NCBI GenBank assembly: GCA_921293015.1
Contig: OV121083.1
Coordinates: 29,628,908-29,692,907 of the forward strand
Origin: Phorcus lineatus
Taxonomy: Eukaryota; Mollusca; Gastropoda; Trochida; Trochidae
Length of the DNA: 64,000 nucleotides
Reading direction: 5' to 3'
Shown here: in pieces, positions 33,940 to 45,851 of the stretch
How the letters are laid out: every line of letters starts with the position of its first letter
Numbering within the stretch: position 1 is the first letter of the stretch
Notes under the pieces: generated by a model
The model's database searches: none
Seen by the model: the letters and a program-made list of their open reading frames with translations, nothing else
Told to the model about the DNA's origin: nothing
Made by a program: the position numbers and the translations under genes

Positions 33940-34640
33940 CTTGTTAAAGGATGTGGGCATTCAACATGGCAACGTTCAACACGTGAAACCACACACACTT
34001 CTACCATATAAGAGTTTTTATTTTGAATGGGATGGAGGACAGCATCTTGTCGGCCAAATCCACACTTCCCACATACTTGTTATAATTATTGACAGTACAT
34101 GCTTTCTGTCCTCATATCTCAAAACGAGAAGGTCTTGGTGGTGATAGAAATTCATATTCCCTTTTGACTGTTTCCCCTTTGCTTTCCTTACCTTGTAAGG
34201 ATTGCCTTTGCGATTTCCTCTCAACATTCCCGTCGCACTGGTACCCATTTCACACAAGTTTATATACAATGAATAGAAATTATCCATGAACACATGATAT
34301 ACTTTCCCAGCGTAATCCTTCACCAAATCAAAAGATTTTCAACCAACAGAAACAGTTTCATTGTTTTTTCTGTTGTACAGTTGGAACTTGCATTCATAAC
34401 CATTGTGAGAGTGGCACAACATCTAGGCCTTTATCCCATACTTCGGCTTGTCAGGATTGAATACTTTGAAATTCAGATTGCCTTTCAAAGGCGCCAACAC
34501 TTCCTCCACTCATATATTTTGATGCTACTTTCGAAAAACAATATACAATTCTCTGTTTCAAATAGCCAAGTTCATTGATTGTTGAAAAATTCAAACAAAC
34601 CTGCAGAGGTCTCAGATTCTTTGGAGCAGATCCTCCTTGG
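33940..34640 (-). pseudogene. piggyBac-like transposase, decayed
   Basis: The minus-strand frame reads LKQRIVYCF, NLNFKVFNPDKPKYGIKA, a stop, then CHSHNGYECKFQLYNRKN, another stop, then SFDLVKDYAGKVYHVFMDNF and CEMGTSATGMLRGNRKGNP, with a final DLLVLRYEDRKHV. The MDNFYS block (with a catalytic Asp), TGMLRGNRKG and the D-R-K-x-V block are hallmarks of the piggyBac DDE domain. The C-terminal half after about 34020 is unreadable. piggyBac enzymes insert at TTAA, and two TTAA element families occupy this window, but a direct link is inference. Confidence 0.8.
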
Positions 34641-35029
34641 GGTACTTTTGCATAAAATCTGTTAATTTTTGCTATATGACAGGTTGTGACTATATTTTGA
34701 ATATACAAAAAACACATAAAAAACTTAGCGATTGCCATAGGACCAAAGGCAGGTAACTCTATTCTTATCATTTTTCAATCTAGCATAAGCAGACAGAATA
34801 AGGGGAGGTGGGTGGCCGTTCCTCAAGGAGGATTCTCTTCAAAGAATCTGAACCTCTGTCTGCAACCCTTAAAAAGGAAAGAAGATACATGTACAAACTC
34901 ACGGAGTCATGTAACTTGCCACACTGACGGACTTGGACTCTCAATATATACAGGCTAATCTGCCTAATACAGATATTTTAGTCAAACTCCCCAACCCCCC
35001 CCCCCCCGCCTCTTTTTTGAAAAAAGGAA
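34641..35029. other. no clear gene; poly-C tract
   Basis: Remnants of piggyBac-like sequence may continue to about 34770. A C14 run lies near 34995-35010. No other structure was identified. Confidence 0.35.
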
Positions 35030-35964
35030 CTAGGGGAGACTTCATTTAAACTAGACTAAATTACCCCGATAAAGAATCACTCAGTTGAATGCTGACTCTT
35101 CCTTATGAAAAACATTCAGCTTGGGATCAGACGACATCGGATGAATGTCTCCTACCTGCCTGCCCGGCATGACCGCCACCAAAAAGGCGGTTTTCCATGT
35201 CAATAACTGTAGAGAAATGTTATTGGGGCCCTGAAAAGATGGGCCAGATGATTAATCAACAACATAAGCCAGTTCCCACACCTGCTAAGAATAGCTGGAC
35301 CATAGGATGACTATCCAGCAGCAAGCTTCATATTGAATGTTTGTTGAATCCCTACTCTTCAAACAAACCGAGCCATGCATAGTGGCTGGGTGCCTGCAAG
35401 AACTGCTGTGTGGTCTGGGCAACCTTGGTCACACAGTCTAAGGCTAGTGAAACTGAGCCCTCTGCCATGTTTAACCTTGCCCCCTTTGCAACCTCATTAG
35501 TCAAGGAGTCTGTATTCAAGATTTCAGGTTTCCTGAGTCAATTGTCCTGGAGAAGAAGATGAAAAATGACGCCTAACAACATGCCATGGCATAAGCTCAT
35601 CAGGCCTTTCAGGTAAGGAAAACTAAAAATAAGAAGGCGATCTAATGTCTTGGATAGTAGAAGATCTTCGAGTTGGTATGGGCAGCATCTGATCCCACTG
35701 CTAAACCTTGCAAATAAAAATTCAGACTATCGCCAAAATGTACCCATCTATATTACCTACCTCAAGCTTAATGTTTTGTCTGAAATATAGGAAGAATTCA
35801 AGAATTAATGGAATGGTGACTAAAGAGTCTAACAGATCATTATCTCTTCTCCACAGTCGGAATGTCTTCCACTTTGCATTATAGAGATAAGCTGAGGTGG
35901 CTCTGACTGCTTGAGAAATCGCTGAAGTAGGCTTGAACAAGTATGAGAAAGGAGATTGTTGCAT
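35030..35964 (-). pseudogene. DIRS-type tyrosine recombinase remnant
   Basis: The N-terminal, core-binding part is clear at 35964-35722: YNAKWKTFRLWRRDNDLLDS, PLILEFFLYFRQNIKLEV and NIDGYILAIV. This matches the SAM-like domain of DIRS/Ngaro recombinases that resemble phage integrases. After an unreadable middle, the catalytic domain start appears at 35240-35100 as LTWKTAFLVAVMPGRQVGDI followed by SSDPKLNVFH, with the first catalytic Arg position retained. The HxxR and Tyr motifs were not found. Many stops; a dead copy unrelated in position to the element at 59-64 kb. Confidence 0.7.
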
Positions 35965-35989
35965 TGCGGAAATGAAAGAGGATCTTTGG

Positions 35990-36370
35990 ACAGTAGGTTT
36001 AATAGCTTTTTAAATTATTACAGACATGGAAAATATCAAAATATTTGAATTGGTTTGTTACAGCATAGAACAATGTTTTAATTAATCAAATCATCATATT
36101 TGTCAAAAAATATATTAAAAAATCAAAAGAATAAAATATAGTTTTAGGAGTGATATTCATTGTAGAAAAATTTATTTCCAAAAGAAATATTGAAATAAAC
36201 AAATTTAATTAAAAAATGGAATTCACTCATCTATTTATTCAGCAATAATTACTCTTTAAGCAAATTTTTGGGCTTCATTGTGTATATTACAATATGTTTT
36301 CCTACTGTATGCAGTCATTGTCTCTGTCAACATGAAATAAATTAAGAAAAAAAAAACACCGCTAAAAAAC
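35990..36370. other. AT-rich, no gene seen
   Basis: No recognisable frame or repeat. Confidence 0.4.
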
Positions 36371-36379
36371 TCTGGGAAT

Positions 36380-37030
36380 TAGGGGTACCGGTCAAAATGC
36401 TAACTTGCCCGTCCAGACTTTGTGAAATGTCGATGCAGCCGCATTGCCCTTGGGTCGGGGTAGCAAGATCAGAACACTGTTATCTTGTGGTTCATCCATG
36501 TGACAATAAAGTACATTGAGTAATGACCCTCGTATTCTTCTCTCCTCGGTGCTACTTGATCGTAGGTTAGCTAGCAATGCTTCGACTTCGTTTCTGAGTT
36601 TTCTTCAGAGAGGTATGGGCCGGAGAAAGTGGGCGCCCACGAATATACAGTTGTAAATGGCAAACTATGAGTGTTGACAAGAAACAGGGACTCATCTTGA
36701 TCTTTTCCCATTCACTGACAAACATATTCAGGGGGCCCTAGACTGGGATGTGTGGCAACAATCAAAGAAACTCGATCCCAAATATTTGCTTAACGACAGG
36801 CGGAAGGATCTCTAGAGGTACTTTCTTATTGACTACTTGGACGCCTTTGGCTTATCTTGGCTGGGAGCTGCCTCTGCTTCTCCCTTTATTACATATGCAC
36901 TGCTTCTTCAGTTTTGACTTATCTCACAGGACCTTGATCTCAATGGTGGAGTTTGCTGTCTCAGCAGTGTCCTTCTCCAAATGTTTCACCCCAGGGAAAG
37001 GGTGTCCACCAACCAAAAAGGCAAAACAAG
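36380..37030. other. unrecognised coding-like sequence
   Basis: The plus strand near 36685-36775 reads FPFTDKHIQGALDWDVWQQS and KKLDPKYLLNDRRKDL before a stop at about 36806, then YLDAFGLSWLGAASASPFIT. The minus strand at 36577-36392 has LRSSSTEERRIRGSLLNVLY. Both look more protein-like than chance frames, but I recognise no family. The region may be a further transposon remnant. Confidence 0.3.
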
Positions 37031-37042
37031 TAGATTTCCATG

Positions 37043-37437
37043 GGGCACTTTTCAGTACATTTGATTGTATGGTAACCTCAATTCTTTTATATGGTTGTGA
37101 AACTTGGGCTTTTGAAAACGCTTTATGTTTTGAAAATGTCCATCTTCGTTTTCTTAAATATTTAACCTCACTGCGGAAATGTACACCTAACTACATGGTA
37201 TATGGGGAATTTGGGAGATTCCCTCTTATAAACGTTATCAAAAGCAGGATGGTATGTTTTTGGGCTAAACTTATATCTGGAAAATCTTTCAAATTGTGCT
37301 CCTTGGTCTATAAATTGATTTTCAACAATTTCATATTTGGCAAACATGTATCTTCAGACAATTTTTGATGATCGTGGATTGAGTTTTATTTGGAAATTTC
37401 AAAACTTTAAAAACATCTTCTAGCTAAAATCAGTTGT
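37043..37437 (+). pseudogene. CR1/Jockey-like LINE, RT thumb
   Basis: Reads MVTSILLYGCETWAFENAL, LRFLKYLTSLRKCTPNYMVY and GEFGRFPLINVIKSRMVCFW, the conserved thumb of the same kind of LINE as at 19.3-20.2 kb. It is cut at TAA 37438-37440 by a 530-base MITE and continues after 37970. Confidence 0.75.
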
Positions 37438-37440
37438 TAA

Positions 37441-37970
37441 GGCCAGACTTTTTTTTGGGGGGGGTTTACGGAATTTAGAGTAAAAAAAAAGTTCTGTAGG
37501 TAGGAAAAATTTTTTTTTAAAAATTAAGTTTTCAAATTATTTTTTACAGTTTGTATTAAGTGAAGGTCGGTAGGCAAAAAAAAAATAATAAAATTTTTCA
37601 ATTGTTTTTATTCATAACGGCACAATGCTCACCATCCTGATAAATTGTCAAACATATATGTTTACATTACCGCGTGGTTACAGTACAACAAATTTAGAGT
37701 TACCTCCCTTCCCTAATTCTCGGAACGGGGGATATTCTGAAACGAATCGGACGCGTTTCGATATATTGTATATTTCTATCTGGGTTTTTTTACAGATACA
37801 GATCGTGAAATTGGATTTGGATTTATATGATATATTATATTTATTTTTTTTACACGCTTTCGAGTCGGCGGTTAAAAAATAATACCGTTATTTTAACTAT
37901 ATTTTTTTTCCACATTTCCACTTTTTAAGGTCGGCGGATCCGTAAACCAATAAAAAAAAAAAGTCTGGCC
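37441..37970. mobile_element. PIF/Harbinger-like MITE in a LINE
   Basis: Ends GGCCAGACTTTTTTTTGG and AAAAAAAAAAAGTCTGGCC, with TTTACGGA / TCCGTAAA further in. TAA lies on both sides (37438-37440 and 37971-37973), the 3-base TWA target duplication of PIF/Harbinger elements. It has no coding capacity. Insertion is in the C-terminal part of a LINE. Confidence 0.7.
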
Positions 37971-37973
37971 TAA

Positions 37974-38410
37974 AAGTAAATTAAAAGATACCTTTCAGTA
38001 AACATGGATATCAACAATTGAAGCCTCTTCAAAAGCAACAACTAATAGTGTTTTAAAAAATCCATCTGTCAATTTTGAGCAATACCTAAACCCCCTGCAC
38101 TACAATAATTTGTTGAAATTCCGAACTTCTAATCATTATCTCCCAATTGAAACAGGTAGATGGTGTCGAATCCCTGTAACTGACAGGTTATGTACTCTTT
38201 GTAATTTAGATGATATTGGTGATGAATTTCATTTTTTATTTTTATGTCTGAAATTAGAACTAGAGAGAAAAAAGTATATTCACAAATATTTTTATATCAG
38301 ACCAAATATGCACAAAATGAAAACTCTGTTTAATACCAAAAAGTTAGGAACTCTAAGAAAATTGTCATTATTTTGTAGAATCATCATGTCACATTTTACG
38401 AGATAACATA
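37974..38410 (+). pseudogene. CR1/Jockey-like LINE C-terminus
   Basis: LLKFRTSNHYLPIETGRWCR, RLCTLCNLDDIGDEFHFLFL and the following RKKYIHKYFYIRPNMHKMKT form the conserved C-terminal Cys/His domain of this LINE type, nearly free of stops from 38110 to 38405. It continues the thumb at 37043-37437. Confidence 0.8.
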
Positions 38411-39114
38411 CTTAACCTTAGAATGGCATATACTTGACAGAGGGTGGAGGCAATCATGGGTTATGGATCATGATCTCAAGACTCTTCAATCCTCATTTGA
38501 TTACTCAGACAACCTTGCACGACAGTCCACTTGACATCCCATAGGCAGTTGAAGCAACTTTGGAAGTAATATCTAAGCCCTAAACTATGACTGTGCCAAG
38601 ACCTGGGAAAACCAGCAGCCCTTCGGCGAGGACACTGTTAGGCAGGAGGATAATTTCTGTTACAATAATGTAGAAGTTGTGATCAGTGGCGGAGGCCAGG
38701 ACATCCCACATAAAATAGTTTCCAATTAATTGCAAAAGGAATTGCAAGGAAAGAAATGATTTAAAATGGTAAATTAGCAAAGTCCAAATTAAGCTCTTCC
38801 CAACACACTTGTATTAAGTATAAAATATAAATATCTATATATATATATATCTCCATACAGTCTCGCGTTTATTCGGAATAGCATCACAACAATAAAGTAT
38901 TGATATGAGTTCAAAGAAATGTTATTGTTTCGGTAAAGAATTCGACAAACACATCCACATGTGATAGCTGTAGTGAATGCTACCGAATAGCCCTATAACT
39001 TTTGGACTGATATTATCTTTAATTAATTTCTCGAATTTTGTTTCCACAAAAAGTACCTAAGACGTCCCTGCTTAAAAGCAGCCATGGAAGAAGTAAACAA
39101 AATAAAAAATATAG
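38411..39114. other. no gene seen; TA microsatellite
   Basis: A TA run at about 38836-38852. An open frame of about 55 codons on the plus strand near 38585-38730 (ENQQPFGEDTVRQEDNF) looks mildly coding but is unrecognised. Confidence 0.3.
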
Positions 39115-40860
39115 TCGCAAGCGACAATAACCGGATTCAGTCAGATATGAGCACCCGCGGCCTGAGACAAATTAAGTGCATTTCTAATTGAAATTACTTT
39201 TTGGAGACATTTTTTCTTTAATGCAGTCCTTTTAGTCTAATTCTGAGGCAAAATGACGTTTTGGGTAAGTTTACAGTACGTAGCAGACATACAAACTGAA
39301 GTGAGGTTTACTCAGTTTACACGGCTTGCTGCCAGTTTAGCAAAGAGAGCAAAAACAGCAAAATGTAGGGGATATCTAGAAGGGCGGGGGTCCATGTTCA
39401 ACTTTGAAAAAGGGCTGCTGTTTTCGTTTGGAGTCGTATGATGACACTGGAATATGGTACCTGACATGCTGGTACATAGCTGGCGGATGCTTTTTCTTAT
39501 ATTATTATAAAAAACGTGTCAGTCAGCAGATTTTAATGTGACGCATGTAAGTGCATTTGGTCATCTCACAGATGCTGACCATATGTTCAGTCGTACAGAC
39601 TTAATTCTGCTACAAAGAGTAATTTTGTCCTTCAGGATCTGTCAATTACGTGATTTAAAAAGGGGCGGAGGTTGCTTTTAGGACATACAAAAGTATTTCT
39701 TTCAACTTTTTCCTTTTCACATGTACACAAGCGCATTTACATGCATTTGTTTATGACTGTATCTTCAATATTATAAGAGCAATTGTAATACCCCTTCACA
39801 CGTCCTGTATTGGTTTTAAAGAGAACAGGGGAAGAAAGTGTGTTTTCCTTCAACTTTTTGCAATTTAACCCTTGCTTATGCTCTTAATGAATCTTGCTAC
39901 AAGAGCAATGTAATACTTCTGTCCTGTATTGGTTTTAAAAAGAAGAGAGGGGGAGGGGTCGCATTTCATCACGCCAGAGTGTGTTTTCCTTGAAATAATT
40001 GCAAATTAATCCTTGCTAACGCACTTAGCTATCATATAATATGATGCAAACTTTGACTCTCTTTTGTGAACTGAAATGACTGTTTGCGATCGATTTTACT
40101 CTTGATTCTTAAAGACCCTGGTCATGTCTAACTCTCATGCAAAAATCATTAAATTTGACAGGTTTTTCAGTTAGAAAAATCGCCAACTTTGAATGGTCGC
40201 TGTGGCTAATTATTGAGAATTTGCAGATGGGCAATGTTTTGGCTTCAGTATATGCAAGTATGAGCTCTCTAGTGGAGTAATTAAAAAAGAAACAACTCTT
40301 CAGAGGTACATGGGGGGTCGGAAGTTTTTAAAAAGGTTGCAAATTCAAGATGGCGCCTAAACCAAGTGACCTATAACTACGCCATGATTTAATTTTTTGC
40401 TTCTTATGTTACTGCGCATCGTTTAAAACAAGTTGCAAGTATCTAAGTGCGTTTTTAAATAAAATCCCATGTTAATTTCTTTAACTCTGGATCGTACAGT
40501 GCCTTTAATGCTTAATCCGATTAAGCCCAAAAGTTTATTGGAGCTTCTTTTCATGGCATGGCATGTTTGGCGGTAATAGCTTTAGACGTTTTGGCTAAAT
40601 TGTGTCCACAAGAATCGTGGAACAAAAATAATAGAAACTAGGACTGCCGAGGCAGTACTTGTCTAGGTCTTCAAGACCCCCTAGCATTTTGGAGACATTT
40701 TCTCTACAATGTAGTCGATTTAGCCTTATTCTGAAGCAAAATTACGTTTTGTGTACGTATTCAGTACCTAGCAGACGTGACGTGCAAATCAGCAATATGT
40801 AAGGGATATCTGGATGGTATGAATTACGTGTTTGGATGTTCAAAACTTAATTGCCATATA
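39115..40860. repeat. family D repeat domain, segment 1
   Basis: Non-coding repeat family with internal duplication: the block TTTTGGAGACATTTT...GTACGTAGCAGACAT at 39198-39290 recurs at 40688-40780. The block GTGAACTGAAATGACTGTT...GATCGATTTTA (40067) recurs at 51243 and in diverged form at 55113 and 56051. CTGTGCCTTTAA...TTAAGCCCAAAAG (40498) recurs at 51724 and in part at 56522/58307. It is interrupted at TA 40859-40860 by a Tigger-like element. Confidence 0.7.
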
Positions 40861-41029
40861 CAGTCAGACCTCGATAATCTGAACACTTCCGCTTTTCATC
40901 AAAAACGTTCGCATAGTGAAACATTGGGACTACTGAAACGAACCAAATCTACAGACAGACGACAACGTATTACAAATATTTAATGAGTTTTATTTCATGT
41001 ACACATAACAACTGGGATACATATATCAA

Positions 41030-41395
41030 TAAACAATCATTGCACAAAAGCATAGCCCAAATCAGTAATTTGCAATTTATCACCAAATTCTTTTGCCTTT
41101 ACTAACAAAATGTCATCACTGACCGCGGCATTTTTACTGGTCATTTCATTAGTCCAAACATAAAGTGCTTCCTTTAGTTTTTGATGTTTGGCATTTCTTG
41201 CCCTGATAAGTGAAGCAGAATCTTCAGAAATATTTAACCATCTTTATCTTTACTACGCCAAATGTCCGAAATTGTGCTCTTGCCGATAGAATGTCCAAAT
41301 TCCTGTCCAAAATGTTTGCTTATGAAATCATAACTGGCCTTTACATTTTCCTGCTTAAAGGATTTTAAAACCCTATTTTGTGTTATTTAGTTTCA
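41030..41395 (-). pseudogene. Tigger-like transposase DNA-binding domain remnant
   Basis: Minus-strand frame: FKQENVKASYDFISKHFGQE, GHSIGKSTISDIWRSK (psq-type helix-turn-helix), then a stop near 41235, RARNAKHQKLKEALYVWTNE, VSDDILLVKAKEFGDKL (CENP-B-type second helix-turn-helix) and a stop near 41040. The catalytic DDE domain that should follow is missing, since only about 170 bases separate this from the left terminal repeat. The element is therefore internally deleted or rearranged. Confidence 0.75.
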
Positions 41396-42946
41396 CTATT
41401 GTGCTAGATTTCAAAGGTAAATGCAAGCCCGCATGTTTTTACGTAAATTTTGCAAACCCACGCTGACACTTGTGCGCCGCTTTGCGAATCCGGCTGGCCG
41501 ATATGCAAAAAGATCGGCAGCTTTCGGCACCTTCCGTAACGTGACGTAATAGTGGCCCGTCACTCTCGCCCAGGCGTGAAGAACTGCAGTATGCCGATAT
41601 GTCAAGCAGTTCAAAAACATGCGTTTGGTTGGTATATTCCGACACTTGTGATATGTTTCTCCCCAAAATATACGTCAAAGATATTAAATCAATGTCGGAC
41701 GAAGTAAAAAGATCGTTTTTTATTTTTTTTCGATATTTAAAAATAAATTTATTTTGGATACGAAGCTATACACTACTGTAGGCCTATGGCTATGGTTCGT
41801 CATTTCGAAGTTTAAAATTCGTTGTGCCTTTGTCGTTGGGTTTATATTTTTTTATTTCCTTATTTGGTTGAAGGTAGATCTCTATTTTCTTCAATAAATA
41901 CAATAAAATGAATGTACATATTTCCTATAGGCCTAGTTACAAAATTCTAGGCAGTGTTTCAGATTAACGGCGCGACCGCATTCTCGCATGATTTCTAAAA
42001 AATGTCGCATGTGTTTTCAGCTTTATGCGCCTAACTGTCTCGTTTAATTGCTTAATTGTACAAATAAATTTTGAAAGAGCTGTCAACTTATCTTCATAGA
42101 GGATACAATAATAAACTGTCAGGGAATCGCAAGTCGTTATTGTTTACATGCTGTTACTATACCCTCCCTCCAATAACTTCAAGTTCCGGTTACCAAGCTC
42201 CATGTATCGACTGAGCACGGTATATAACAAGCCAACGGTATTTGGAGCTTGCGTTAAAAGGGGTGCACAAAGGAACAGCGACCTATATCATATCTGAAGT
42301 TATTGTTACTGTCTGCTTTCTTAACAGAGTCAAAACATTACGTGGTGTGTGTCAAGTAATTTGTACACATCATAACTCTACTTTATAATGTTTAAAAGAA
42401 CTTGAGTGTTTTTAGTTTACTTAATGTAATGTATTTTCAGTATTTTACCACAGCACGGTTACACGTCTATAATCAGAATTATTTGAGTAACTGAATTAAA
42501 ATTAAAGTTTAAACACCTCCTACATGGTTCCCATATTTTTTTCAATATAGGCCTAGCTATATCTTTTATGACCGGCTTTAATAATGAAATTATGGAAATG
42601 GAAATGTTTATGTCACAAATATACATAAACAATGTTGATCACATGAATTTAAAGAGATAATTAGCAAGTATAAGTGTTGAATTCTCTTTAGAATACAGAC
42701 AGTAATCCCCTTTTTGTTTTTTTCAATATCATGATGTAGATATATACCCCTTATGGGAATTTTACAAATGATAATTGATTGTTGGAAGGTGAATGAAAAT
42801 AACAATTAAAGTAAATATGTATCATTAGATTACAATGATTTTGGGAATACTTAGTTATTAGAAAACATGTATGCAACCACAGGGGCGTGTATCGCTTAGA
42901 AATAGCTTTAGAAAGACATATATACCCATAGACCCTACCCTACTAC

Positions 42947-42956
42947 TATATAAAAG
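42947..42956 (+). promoter_or_regulatory. TATA box in left arm
   Basis: TATATAAAAG lies 38 bases upstream of an ATG (42985), pointing inward. The same box is present in the right arm at 49172-49181 in mirror orientation. Its conservation in both arms and its spacing to the start codon make a promoter plausible. Confidence 0.5.
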
Positions 42957-42984
42957 GAAAGGGATGTAACGACCAAACCACCCC

Positions 42985-43328
42985 ATGCTCGAACAAAGTC
43001 AGTTTTCGCATCCAAAATAATTTTTCTGGACAAATTGTTCACTACGATTCGAAAGCTAAATGATTTCCCTACAAAACGAGCTATGGATTGTCAAAATCGG
43101 GTAATTATTTCAAAAGTTACATGCAACGACGTCCCGAAAATCGCTACCGCCAGATTTTCAGGCCAAAATCCCCACTCACGGAAAACAGCAAAAACTCACC
43201 GTTTAACATCGTTTATTGATTCCAGCAATGTTGACAACACCAATGGAGAGCTCGATTCGATCGGCGACATCGAACTACATGTTCACAATATGAGAACAGC
43301 ACCTAATTATTGTTTCTACGAGTGCTAG
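42985..43328 (+). pseudogene. left-arm copy of the inverted-repeat ORF (frame broken)
   Basis: Left-arm counterpart of the ORF at 48811-49143. The start ATGCTCGAACAAAG is present but a stop (TAA, 43018-43020) created at the short insertion cuts it off. The rest stays open in the other frame from about 43035 to the same final codons (YCFYEC then TAG). Only about three residues differ from the right-arm product over the shared part. Confidence 0.6.
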
Positions 43329-44470
43329 CATACATTTTATCAAAAATCATCTGCTTTGCTGTTGTCTTGTCTGCCATAACAGTGGCCTTGACATTCATTT
43401 GACCTCGTAGCCGCAGCAAATAAGCAACTGAGCGAACTCCGAACTCTGATCGAACTCCTCACACTCCTTTCAATACCATGTTTGTAAACATCACAACGTG
43501 GTCGAAAAAAGTTTCGGATTTATAGACGTGTCCACCTTACCACAAGCAACTGGAGCTGTTGTGTTTTGGAAATTAGTCACATATAGTAATTTAAGAGAGC
43601 CTTTTTTAGGAGTTTAAATTTTTATGTCTGAATCGGCAAAGGAAAAAACGATTCTCCAACTCCAGGCGCTTCGAATCATTTCTCTCCGCTGCTGGCGGTG
43701 CTGGGAATAATTAATGGACCGATGCTTTCAATTTACCAAGCCTCCATCAGGTAAGCATCGGCGTATACGATGTTTTCATTATATTTTTTTCTTTAATTGC
43801 CATCATTCTATCATTTTAACATCAATTTATTATTTTACTTTAGTGATTGTTTAAACATCTCTAAAATGTTATTTATAAATCGAATTACTTTGCCAATATG
43901 CCATAAAAAAACCCCAATAAGACAAGCTTAATTGATTATTGATTTTAGATGAAAATGCCATGTTTTTAAACATATGACAATAATATCAACTTTATCGATT
44001 AGGTATGCACGCCTTTTGAAAATTTGAAGGTGCTATATCTGTATATGATTATAAAATATATATATGTGAAACTAGAATAGGTAAATGATTAGTTAAATTA
44101 AGTTTGAAACCATTTTAACAAAAGTCTAAGTCATGATTTTTATTTTGGATTTCAGATGAAGGCATGTCACAGACATAAACACTAAGTATTTGATTGAGAA
44201 TTAATGTCATTTTAATGATCTGGTTAGCAATTTGATATAACACCATCAAATGTATTTACCAGCACTTCTATTTCTAAGCTGCTCAATATTTGATTTATAT
44301 TCAAGACTGTTAGAATACTAGTACCTGAATTATTCCCATTTTGTAATATCATATTTATACATGTAGATAATTTAAAGATTGAGCCTTCCGTATTACACTT
44401 ACAAACTGATGGTGACAGCTGGTTAATAGCCTTCTGGCTTTTTGTAATAAATATCTAATATATGATCATG

Positions 44471-44875
44471 ATATGAAACTATATATGTTCTGAATTTACT
44501 GACAAACATTGTGAAATACAATATATTTAAAATGAAACAACAGGAGAAAATCCCAAATTTTAAACATATTAAAGAGGATATTAAAACTGCATATTTTGTT
44601 GCCCGATTTAACGCCTACACAAACTGTAAATATGATAGCTTTATGAATTTCTGGTCTATTTGTCATACTCTTGTCTGAAGTATTAGAGTAGTTTTTAATT
44701 ATTACTATTTTCAACCTACTGTCGGAATTGATTTTGAATATAAGATTGCCTATCCATTATATCTTGTATACATTAATGAAATATTACTTGTGTAAAATTT
44801 GTTTATGTTGGGAACTGTTATTCTAATATGTGTTTTTTTTGTATGGAGTTTAAAAAAAAAAAAAAAAAAAAAAAA
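44471..44875 (+). pseudogene. short 5'-truncated L1/Tx1-like LINE copy
   Basis: Matches 31470-31905 with about 15 differences by eye: the last part of the ORF (NIFKMKQQEKIPNFKHI, YDSFMNFWSICHTL), the 3' UTR and a poly-A tail of about 25. A perfect 13-base target duplication ATATATGATCATG flanks it (44458-44470 and 44879-44891). It is inside the 6.37-kb element, so it arrived after it. Confidence 0.9.
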
Positions 44876-45083
44876 TATATATATGATCATGTACATATCT
44901 ATTCATTTGGGTAAAAGTTTCTAAAGAGAGTAGCAGAGCAAGTATGGTTTTAATTTGACAAGCACAAATACATGATGTAGCCTAGAATTATCCAAAAAAA
45001 TAATAATTTAAGAAATAAAAGGATGAAATGTACATTGTTTAAAATATAGAAGTGTTTTTTCAAAAAAGATTCTCTCTTTGCAG

Positions 45084-45148
45084 GCATGTGTCTCAATACA
45101 GGAGGAGAGAGTGGAGACACTTTTCTATCATTATTTGAAAGTTTTCAG
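45084..45148 (+). other. exon-like segment with strong splice sites
   Basis: A 65-base segment between acceptor TTCTCTCTTTGCAG and donor TTTTCAG/GTAAGCA. It is open in two frames. It would join upstream to a segment ending at a matching donor ATCAG/GTAAGCA (43750) and downstream to an acceptor TATTTTTCAG (45851), whose exon runs to an AATAAA at 45969. Coding capacity is doubtful; it could be a spliced non-coding RNA. Confidence 0.4.
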
Positions 45149-45851
45149 GTAAGCACAGCAGCCACAATCTAAAGATTTGGATCATTGCATGATATACTTT
45201 TTAATTTTTTTGTTAATATATTTCAGCAGATAATGTAGAGTATTAGATATATGCCACTGAGACATGATCAAGTTGAAATATGTTTGTCAAGGTAATTTTT
45301 TTTTAGATATATTACTTAATAGTTGTGTTTACCATGAGTGAGAAAAGGGAAGACAATTGTCACAACAGGTTCAATGGGAGGAGAGGTAGTGGAAGGGCCT
45401 AACCATGGGGGAAAATAAGGAGATAACAAGGGGGCTTTAGGGTTATTGGTTAGGTACCATGTCTTAAGCTGTTGTTAATGCTGTATGAAACTTTTTTGGT
45501 GAAAAGTGTCACTTTGTTTCTAGAGTTTGATTGAGCAATTCTGTAAAAGAGGCAAAAGAAATCCAACTTAAATTTAAAACCTATTTATTTCAGCTATCTT
45601 AAAAGCAAAATGCTGTAATCATAAATGTTTATACAACACACCTTTACCAATGTAGATTATGATTAACCAAATATTAAGTTCCATGATTGTTTGAATTATG
45701 AGAGCAACCACTTTGACTATACTTTGTTATTTTAAATGTTAGTTTGTAACATTAAATACAATTAATATTGTAGCACTTGAAGAGCTATAATGACAATGGA
45801 ACAATCTTTTTTTGCCTCATATTCAATTTGGTTCCAATTTATATTTTTCAG

